From positions 1 through 9,267 of the forward strand of contig CAYYHA010000170.1 in NCBI GenBank assembly GCA_964471535.1: 9,267 bases of DNA, in the 5' to 3' direction. The DNA comes from CAYYHA01 sp964471535 (lineage in GTDB: Bacteria > Myxococcota > Myxococcia > SLRQ01). Of this stretch, positions 1-5,202 are shown one piece after another. Both the position numbers and the translations under genes were made by a program. A model generated the notes under the pieces. The model ran no database searches. It was given only the letters and a program-made list of their open reading frames with translations, and had not been told where the DNA came from. Position 1 is the first letter of the stretch, and the number at the start of each line of letters is the position of its first letter.

Positions 1-1231
1 GGGTGAGCTTGGGGGTGGGGTGGACGCCGTACTGCGTGTCCACGTCCACCCGAGCGCCGGGCACGAGCAGCACCCCAGGTGAGCGTCGGAGGCGCCACTC
101 GTCCTGCGCGAAGAGGCCTACCGTCAGGCGCTGCCCCGGGGAGGAGAGGCGCGGCGATTCGAGGTGTCGGAGGAAGCCCTCGGCCCCGACGGTGAGGGCG
201 TGCTCGCCGATCTGGCCGCTGGCCAGGCTGCCCACCTCGCCTAGGTGCTCGAGGTTCAACACGTAGCTGTCCAGATCGTTGGCGCCCCGCTGGTCGGCCA
301 GGAACTGGTCCCGGTAAAGGCTGTAGCGGGCGCGGGAGGAGAGGGTGAGCGCTGGCGACGGGCGCCACTCTGCCCGGAGCCGCGCCGAGGCGTCCTCGGT
401 CGCCGACAGCTCGTCGAAGGTGGCGCCAAAGGGCCGTTCGTCCACGCCACTCTTCAGCGTTCGGCCATAGGCCACCCGCGCCGAGAGGTCGAGGTCGTCG
501 CGCGCCGCCCAGACCACTTCCGCGGCACCGTCGAGGCCGTCGAAGGCGCTGCCCGTGGTGTCCTCGTTCTCCGGGTCCAGATCGAAGCCGGGACCCCGGT
601 GCCAGCCTCCGGCAATCTTTGCCCGGACCGGGCCCTGACGGCCCGAGAGCCACGCCGTCACGTGGGAGTCGAAGAGGGTGTTCCCTTGCGCCTTCAGCTC
701 GGCGCGCAGATCGCCTTCAGGGCGACGGGTGATGATGTTGACGACCCCGGCGATGGCGTCGGAGCCGTAGAGTGCCGAGTTCGCCCCCTTCACGATTTCG
801 ATGCGCTCCACATCGTCGAGGGAGAGCCGCGTCAGGTCGATACCGCCATTGACCCGGCCCGTCACACGCTCGCCGTCGACGAGCAAGAGCGTGTACTCGG
901 GACCAAGGCCCTGGATGCGAAGCGCGAGGCCCCGAAAGGCGGGCGCCACCTCGAGGCCTGGGTGGAAGGCGAGGAGTTCGGCGAGGTCTTGAGCGCCGGA
1001 GGCTTCGATCTCCTCCCGGTCGATGACTTCGGTGGGGACTGCGGTGTCGGCGAGGCGCCGCTCGGCCCGGGAGGCGGTGACCACCACCGTCTCGGCGGCG
1101 AAGACGGGCGCCTCCTCGGATGGGGGGGTGCGTTCCTCTGCCTCCTCCTCGGCCCGGGCCGCGCCAGGCAGGGCGAGGAGCAGCAAAGCGGCGCCGAGCA
1201 GGGCCCCTACGGCGTGTCGAGCAAGGCCCAT
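1..1231 (-). CDS. TonB-dependent outer-membrane receptor (C-terminus beyond window)
   Basis: Outer-membrane gated beta-barrel importing a scarce ligand with energy from TonB; next to a HmuY-like lipoprotein, haem or porphyrin is the likeliest ligand (inference). The frame is open for 410 codons to the left edge. Residues 1-27 form a signal peptide ending in GAARA. A TonB-box-like ETVVVTAS lies near residue 47. The plug spans about 55-170 with DLAELLAFHPGLEV, LLLVDGERV, DVERIEIVKGANSALYGSDA and GVVNIITRR, all hallmarks of the BtuB/CirA/FepA group. Barrel strands follow, including FAQDEWRL and the HPTPKL stretch at the edge. The ATG at 1231 lies inside the end of the upstream HmuY-like gene (25 nt overlap) and has no clear Shine-Dalgarno sequence, which suggests coupled translation. 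Barrel end and terminator are outside the window. Receptor class is sure; substrate is not. Confidence 0.95.
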   Translation of the reverse strand, partial: MGLARHAVGALLGAALLLLALPGAARAEEEAEERTPPSEEAPVFAAETVVVTASRAERRLADTAVPTEVIDREEIEASGAQDLAELLAFHPGLEVAPAFRGLALRIQGLGPEYTLLLVDGERVTGRVNGGIDLTRLSLDDVERIEIVKGANSALYGSDAIAGVVNIITRRPEGDLRAELKAQGNTLFDSHVTAWLSGRQGPVRAKIAGGWHRGPGFDLDPENEDTTGSAFDGLDGAAEVVWAARDDLDLSARVAYGRTLKSGVDERPFGATFDELSATEDASARLRAEWRPSPALTLSSRARYSLYRDQFLADQRGANDLDSYVLNLEHLGEVGSLASGQIGEHALTVGAEGFLRHLESPRLSSPGQRLTVGLFAQDEWRLRRSPGVLLVPGARVDVDTQYGVHPTPKLT

Positions 1232-1884
1232 TCGAAGCGTACGAAGCCTGAGGTTCCATGCTCGTCGTAGAAACCGAGCATGCGAAACTTGTAGATCATG
1301 CCCTCGGTGCTCTGCACCAGGTAGAACAGGTCGGGCTTCGGCGAGACCCCGTGTGTCGCCGGATCGTAGTCGAACCATCGGGCGAGGTCGGTGATCGCCG
1401 TCTCCGGGTCCTCGTCCTCGTCTTCGGGGCTGTCGGGGGCATCGGTGATCCACTGCGCATCGGAGGGCACGGTATCGATGCCGTAGAAATCACCCGATTC
1501 GATGGGTGCCACACGGACGCCACCGGAGCCACTGGCACCGCCGTTGACTCGGACGACGAAGCGCCGGAATCCCAGATCCCAGGCCTCGCCCGTGGTCTCT
1601 GCCTCCGCGCCGCTGTCCAAATCGAAGGAGACCCAGCGCAGCGAGCTGCGGGCATCGGCCACGGTGACGGTGGTCCCGTCGGGCGTCGCCTCGGAGGTGA
1701 AGGCAGAGGGCGGGGCGCCCCCGTCCGTGCCACCGTCGCGCGCGGTTTCGACGACGCAGCAGTCGCGGCCGGCCCGGAGATCGCCGACGCAGCCGAGGAG
1801 GCTCGGGGTGAGGCAGAGATTGGCGAGGGCCCACGTGGCGAGGGCGAAGGCGACCGGGGGCGGGGCGGAAGGGCGACTGGGCAT
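1207..1884 (-). CDS. HmuY-like haem-binding lipoprotein
   Basis: A 225-residue predicted lipoprotein of the HmuY family, whose characterised members bind haem at the cell surface and hand it to a TonB-dependent receptor. Signal segment 11-31 ends in the lipobox SLLGC, with Cys32 as the lipidation site, followed by an acidic and Gly/Ala-rich linker. Family hallmarks are AWDLGFRRF (100-109), NGGASGSGG (114-122) and the C-terminal strand pattern IYKFRMLGFYDEHGTSGFVRF. An acidic run (SPEDEDEDPE) sits near 152-161. Only two histidines are present, His178 and His209, so any His ligation of haem must use these or be replaced by Met/Tyr. The gene starts 13 nt after the upstream stop codon with little SD sequence, and its end overlaps the receptor start by 25 nt. 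The open frame extends further upstream, but that part is low-complexity and antisense in character; the ATG at 1884 puts the signal peptide at the N-terminus. Confidence 0.85.
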   Translation of the reverse strand: MPSRPSAPPPVAFALATWALANLCLTPSLLGCVGDLRAGRDCCVVETARDGGTDGGAPPSAFTSEATPDGTTVTVADARSSLRWVSFDLDSGAEAETTGEAWDLGFRRFVVRVNGGASGSGGVRVAPIESGDFYGIDTVPSDAQWITDAPDSPEDEDEDPETAITDLARWFDYDPATHGVSPKPDLFYLVQSTEGMIYKFRMLGFYDEHGTSGFVRFEWALLDTP

Positions 1885-1897
1885 CGGGCTGGGGGGG

Positions 1898-2365
1898 CTA
1901 GTTCGCCAGGCCCTCGGGGACTTCGGCTTCGGGCACGACCAGCGGCGCCAGCTTGGCGAGGCGCGCCTCGTCGAGGGGCTGGCCCACCTCGGGGAATGCC
2001 AGGCCCGTGGGGGAGAGTTCGGGGACGAAGAGGATGGGCGTCGCCTCGCCGTCGTAGCCGAGCTGCACCAGGAGATCGGTCTCGAAGGCGCGGCAGCAGG
2101 CCTCACAGCAGTAGAAGGTCTCGGTGACTCGGTACAGCCCTTCGGGGAGCAACGGCTCGAGGTAGGCGGCCTCGGTGGGGTCGAGGAGGGCGAACCCCTC
2201 GTCGGCGAAGACCGCCCGGTTCAGGGTCCAGCCCTTGGGCAGGTACACCCCGGGTCCAGGGTTTCCGTGGTTGTGGAAGTAGACGAGGCGGCCCGGTGGC
2301 ACGCCGGCCACCGCGCGCACAGTTCGGTAGAGGCCGCAGGCAGGGAGCGCGGGGGCGTCGTCCAT
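1898..2365 (-). CDS. Conserved-looking hypothetical protein with CCxxCC motif
   Basis: A 155-residue protein I cannot assign to a named family. There is no signal peptide or membrane segment, so it is probably cytoplasmic. It is rich in aromatic and Pro/Gly turns: GRLVYFHNHGNPGPGVYLP at 25-43, GLYRVTETFYCCEACCRAF at 76-94, then LLVQLGYDG and ILFVPEL. Cys86, Cys87, Cys90 and Cys91 form a CCxxCC cluster that could bind a metal or form disulfides; His31 and His33 are other candidate ligands. Amino-acid composition and codon pattern are those of a real gene, unlike the overlapping frames. It leads the HmuY/receptor set with a 13 nt gap, so a role in metal or haem handling is a guess from context. 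The start at 2365 has only a weak AGG-type SD and lies 25 nt below the tRNA terminator, so the promoter must overlap that terminator or expression relies on readthrough. Confidence 0.8.
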   Translation of the reverse strand: MDDAPALPACGLYRTVRAVAGVPPGRLVYFHNHGNPGPGVYLPKGWTLNRAVFADEGFALLDPTEAAYLEPLLPEGLYRVTETFYCCEACCRAFETDLLVQLGYDGEATPILFVPELSPTGLAFPEVGQPLDEARLAKLAPLVVPEAEVPEGLAN

Positions 2366-2390
2366 GCGCCTAGCTTATCCGGGTGGAGAG

Positions 2391-2424
2391 AAGAAAAAAG
2401 GCCCCGGCCGCTCGGGCCGGAGCC
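2391..2424 (-). terminator. Rho-independent terminator after the tRNA pair
   Basis: Read on the minus strand: a 10-bp stem GGCTCCGGCC / GGCCGGGGCC (one T-G wobble), a 5-nt loop CGAGC, then TTTTTTCTT. It starts 5 nt after the encoded CCA of tRNA-Glu and ends the transcript carrying both tRNAs. It also separates them from the CCxxCC/HmuY/receptor genes downstream. Confidence 0.92.
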
Positions 2425-2429
2425 ACCCG

Positions 2430-2505
2430 TGGCGTCCCCGGCGGGAATCGAACCCGCGTTACCGGCTTGAAAGGCCAGCGTCCTGGGCCACTAGACGACG
2501 GGGAC
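2430..2505 (-). tRNA. tRNA-Glu (anticodon TTC), CCA encoded
   Basis: 76 nt including CCA. The acceptor stem GTCCCCG/CGGGGAC pairs perfectly and the discriminator base is G. The anticodon loop CTTTCAA gives anticodon TTC, closed by CTGGC/GCCGG with one T-G pair. The T arm is GCGGG-TTCGATT-CCCGC. The CCA end is in the DNA (2430-2432), unlike the neighbouring tRNA-Lys. It lies 63 nt after tRNA-Lys and just before a strong terminator, so it is the last product of that transcript. Confidence 0.97.
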
Positions 2506-2568
2506 GGAGAGAGCCACTCGCGCTCAATGTGCGTTGTTTCGACGGTGCAGACGCTCGTTTCTCGTGGA

Positions 2569-2641
2569 TGGGTCGTCTAGGACTCGAACCTAGGACCGAT
2601 GGGTTAAAAGCCCACTGCTCTACCAACTGAGCTAACGACCC
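2569..2641 (-). tRNA. tRNA-Lys (anticodon TTT), CCA not encoded
   Basis: 73 nt. The acceptor stem GGGTCGT/ACGACCC is perfect and the discriminator is A. The D arm has the usual TAGCTCAGTTGGTAGAGCA form, the anticodon loop CTTTTAA gives TTT, and the T arm is CTAGG-TTCGAGT-CCTAG. The bases after the discriminator are TCCAC, so CCA must be added by the nucleotidyltransferase. The 5' end is only 16 nt after the stop codon of the upstream Ig-like lipoprotein gene, with no terminator between. The tRNA is therefore either processed from that mRNA or uses a promoter inside the gene's 3' end. Confidence 0.97.
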
Positions 2642-2657
2642 GTGGCTGGTGGGCCGG

Positions 2658-3245
2658 TTACTTTGTCACCTTCACCTGGATGCTTCCAGTCTTCCCCTCG
2701 ATCTCGGCATCGACGACGGTCTCCCCGACCTGCGCCGGCCACAGGCCCCCCTGGCCGTCGATGGTGACGATCTTGGGATCCCGCGCCTTGAGGGTCACCT
2801 CCCGGCCCTTGAGGATCCGCCCCTGTGCGTCGTAGACGACGATCTTGGGTTCCACCCGCTCGCCCGACTCCAGGGAAAGGGTGAGCTCTGGGGTCTGAAT
2901 CTCGATGCGCTCGGGCAGCACCACCTCGACGAGCGCCTTGGCGTCGAGGTCGCCTGCCTTCGCGTGGATGTAGGTGCTCCCGGAGGAGACGGCCTTGACG
3001 TTCCCACGCTCGTCCACGGTGGCGATCTCGGGGTTCTCGCTCTCCCAGGTGAACGTGATCTCGGGGTAGTAGTGCCCCCGGTGGTCCATCGCCCGCGCCG
3101 CGAGCCGCTGCACCTCACCGCGGCGGGTCAGCTCGAGGCGTGTCGGCTCGATCTCGATGTACTCGGCGTTCGAGCAGCCGAGCAGGGAGACGAGCAGGGC
3201 CGCAGCGAGGCAGCGCGCAGGGATGGCGAGGGGACGCGACGGCAT
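2658..3245 (-). CDS. Lipoprotein with two bacterial Ig-like (BIG2-type) domains
   Basis: A 195-residue predicted lipoprotein anchored in the envelope; no enzymatic signature. The ATG at 3245 is preceded by GGAGGA at 6 nt spacing, which fixes the start against a longer open frame that reaches about 3749. The signal segment 9-23 ends in the lipobox SLLGC with Cys24. Domain 1 (about 28-110) carries the BIG2 pattern: Trp67, ENPEIATVDERGNVKAVSSG at 70-89, then STYIHAKAG. Domain 2 (about 112-195) repeats it: ARDPKIVTIDGQGGLWPAQVG at about 154-174, ending in a strand IQVKVTK. Such domains usually mediate surface adhesion or act as structural modules; the partner is unknown. Divergent from the CLC gene with about 154 bp between; tRNA-Lys follows directly. 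Confidence 0.88.
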   Translation of the reverse strand: MPSRPLAIPARCLAAALLVSLLGCSNAEYIEIEPTRLELTRRGEVQRLAARAMDHRGHYYPEITFTWESENPEIATVDERGNVKAVSSGSTYIHAKAGDLDAKALVEVVLPERIEIQTPELTLSLESGERVEPKIVVYDAQGRILKGREVTLKARDPKIVTIDGQGGLWPAQVGETVVDAEIEGKTGSIQVKVTK

Positions 3246-3399
3246 ACGAAGTCCTCCGGGCGGCCTGCGAGTACCACGGTCGCGGGCCCGCGGGCAATGC
3301 CCCGGCAGGGGCGCGCTGTCTCGTGGCAGCTTTGGGAGGGCGTCCCTACGCGGCCGCGTCCGCGCGCCCGAATCCTTGCCTGCCGCCCGGGGTGGCGCC
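3246..3399. promoter_or_regulatory. Divergent intergenic region between lipoprotein and CLC genes
   Basis: About 154 bp that must hold both divergent promoters. I can point to the SD of the lipoprotein (GGAGGA, minus strand, 3257-3252) and a perfect 12-bp palindrome CGCGGGCCCGCG at 3281-3292. A weak -35-like TTGCCC on the minus strand lies just upstream of that palindrome, with a poor -10-like TACTCG 18 nt further on. No convincing promoter is visible for the CLC gene. In DNA this GC-rich the palindrome may be chance. Confidence 0.3.
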
Positions 3400-5202
3400 A
3401 TGCTTTGCCCGGCGATGTGGGAGGGTACGAGGCGCCTGCGTGAGCGCGTGGTCACATGGATTCTCCCCGGCCCGGATGCCATCGCCGCCGCGATCGCCAT
3501 CGGGGTCGGGCTCCTGGCCGGCGCGGCGAACCTGGGCTTCCGCGCGCTCATCGAAGGCGCCGACTGGCTCTTCTTCGGGGTGCTGGGCGGCTGGCTGCAT
3601 ATCCGTCCCGGGGAGCCCGATGGGAACGTGCTCCTGCTGCCGCTGCTCCCCCTCGCCGGCATGGGCCTGCTCACGGTCCTCAACCGCCTCTTTCCAAAGG
3701 CGGAGCTGTGCGAGGCGAGTCTCGACGAGTACCTCGAGCGCGTGAACATCCGTGGGGGCTATCTTCCGCGCCGGTGGATCTTCTCCAAGACAGTGGCCAC
3801 CGCACTCACCGTGGGCTCGGGGATGAGCGCCGGTCTCGAGGCCCCCATCGTGCAGATTGGCGGCTCGATCGGCAGCCTGGTGGCCCGCATCGTGGGGACC
3901 AGCTCGGCCCGCCTGCGCACCCTCATCGCCTGCGGTTCGGCCGCCGGTCTGAGTGCCACCTTCGGTGCCCCGATCACGGGCGTGCTCTTTGCGCAGGAAA
4001 TCATCCTGCTGGGGGAGTACCAGCTACGCGCCTTCGGCCTCATCGTGCTCTCCAGCGCCTCCGCGATGGTCTTCAACCACTGGATGGAGTCCACCCACGA
4101 GGTGCTGGAGGTTGGGCAGTACGCCTGGGCCTACGAGCTGGATCTGCTCCTCTTCGCGGTGCTGGGGCTGCTCCTCGGCACCGTCTCGGTGGCCTTCATG
4201 CGCACCTACTACCGCCTCGAGGACTGGCTGCACGCGCAGGTCCCCCGCGGGTGGCGCCTCCTCTTCGGGGGCGGTGCGGTGGGGCTCCTGCTCATCTTCT
4301 TCCCCTGGGTTTCCGGCAACGGCTACGAGACCCTCAACGCGATCCAGCGGGCGCCCCACTGGCCGGCCTGGCTCCTCCTGCTGATCGCGGCGGTCAAGAT
4401 CGTGGCGACCTCCCTGACCCTCGGCTCCGGCGGCTCGGGAGGGAAGTTCGTCCCCGCCCTCTTCATCGGGGGGACGGTGGGGGCAGGCTTCGCGCTGCTC
4501 GTGAACGAACTCTTTCCGGGAGCCGTCGAGCAGCCGGGTGCCTTCATGCTCGTCGGGATGGGCGCGATGCTGGGGGCGAGCTTCCACGCGCCGCTCACCT
4601 CGATCTTCTTCCTGCTCGAGCTGACGGGCGACTACGGCGCCGTCCTGCCCTCGATGTTCGCCACGGTCGCGGCCGTCGCCCTGGCCCGGGCCATCGACCG
4701 GGAGAACATCCTCACCTACGGCCTCGCCCGGCGAGGCATCCACCTGCACCAGGGCCGCGAGCACGCGGTCCTCGAGTCGCTCCACGTCAGCGCCTTCTAC
4801 ACGACCGACTTCCAGCCGGTCCCCGCCAAGATGCCCCTCGAGGACTTCTTGCACTACCTGACCAACTCGCGCTTCAACTACTTCCCCGTGGTCGACGACG
4901 ACGGCAACCTGGTGGGCGTGGTGAGCAGTCAGGACGTCCGTGAGGTGCTCTTCGAGCGCGACGTGTGGCCGCTGCTCGTGGTGGGCGACATCGCCACCAC
5001 CAAGAACCTCAAGACGGTCACCCCGCGCACCACGCTCGCCGAGGCCCTGGAGCTGTTCGGACAGAAGGAGCTGGATCAACTGATCGTGGTGGACGAGCGC
5101 GATCCAAAGAAGGTTCTGGGCATGCTGGGCCGTCAGGCAATCCTCGATGCCTACCACAAGGCGATCCTGCGGCGGGAAATCGCGGAGGAAGAATCGGCGT
5201 GA
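3400..5202 (+). CDS. CLC-family chloride channel/antiporter with C-terminal CBS pair
   Basis: A 600-residue integral membrane CLC protein moving Cl- (or another anion), as a channel or by H+ exchange. The membrane domain covers about 20-440. Motif GSGMSAGLEAPIVQ (139-152) is the GREGP region; Glu147 matches the gating glutamate. The second anion motif GSGGSGGKFVPALFIGG (342-358) carries the GxFxP signature, and HAPLTSIFFLLELTGDY (396-412) is the usual late helix. The first GSGIP motif is replaced by RGGYLPRR. FAQEI at 197-201 has Ile201 where exchangers often carry a proton glutamate, and the helix-R Tyr position appears to be Leu438 (ILTYG). CBS domains lie at about 463-520 and 528-590. I prefer the ATG at 3400 (GGGGTGG upstream); ATG 3415 is possible, and the frame is open further upstream without protein-like sequence. 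The stop overlaps the next gene by 4 nt. Confidence 0.93.
   Translation: MLCPAMWEGTRRLRERVVTWILPGPDAIAAAIAIGVGLLAGAANLGFRALIEGADWLFFGVLGGWLHIRPGEPDGNVLLLPLLPLAGMGLLTVLNRLFPKAELCEASLDEYLERVNIRGGYLPRRWIFSKTVATALTVGSGMSAGLEAPIVQIGGSIGSLVARIVGTSSARLRTLIACGSAAGLSATFGAPITGVLFAQEIILLGEYQLRAFGLIVLSSASAMVFNHWMESTHEVLEVGQYAWAYELDLLLFAVLGLLLGTVSVAFMRTYYRLEDWLHAQVPRGWRLLFGGGAVGLLLIFFPWVSGNGYETLNAIQRAPHWPAWLLLLIAAVKIVATSLTLGSGGSGGKFVPALFIGGTVGAGFALLVNELFPGAVEQPGAFMLVGMGAMLGASFHAPLTSIFFLLELTGDYGAVLPSMFATVAAVALARAIDRENILTYGLARRGIHLHQGREHAVLESLHVSAFYTTDFQPVPAKMPLEDFLHYLTNSRFNYFPVVDDDGNLVGVVSSQDVREVLFERDVWPLLVVGDIATTKNLKTVTPRTTLAEALELFGQKELDQLIVVDERDPKKVLGMLGRQAILDAYHKAILRREIAEEESA

Noticed and set aside
245..1270. 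341-codon plus-strand open frame
   Set aside because: It is codon-register antisense to the TonB-dependent receptor, whose minus-strand translation has clear plug motifs; the plus translation has none.
2658..3749. Longer 363-residue version of the Ig-like lipoprotein
   Set aside because: The extra N-terminus overlaps the CLC gene in antisense and is Arg/Pro/Ser-rich; the ATG at 3245 has a strong SD and a lipoprotein signal.
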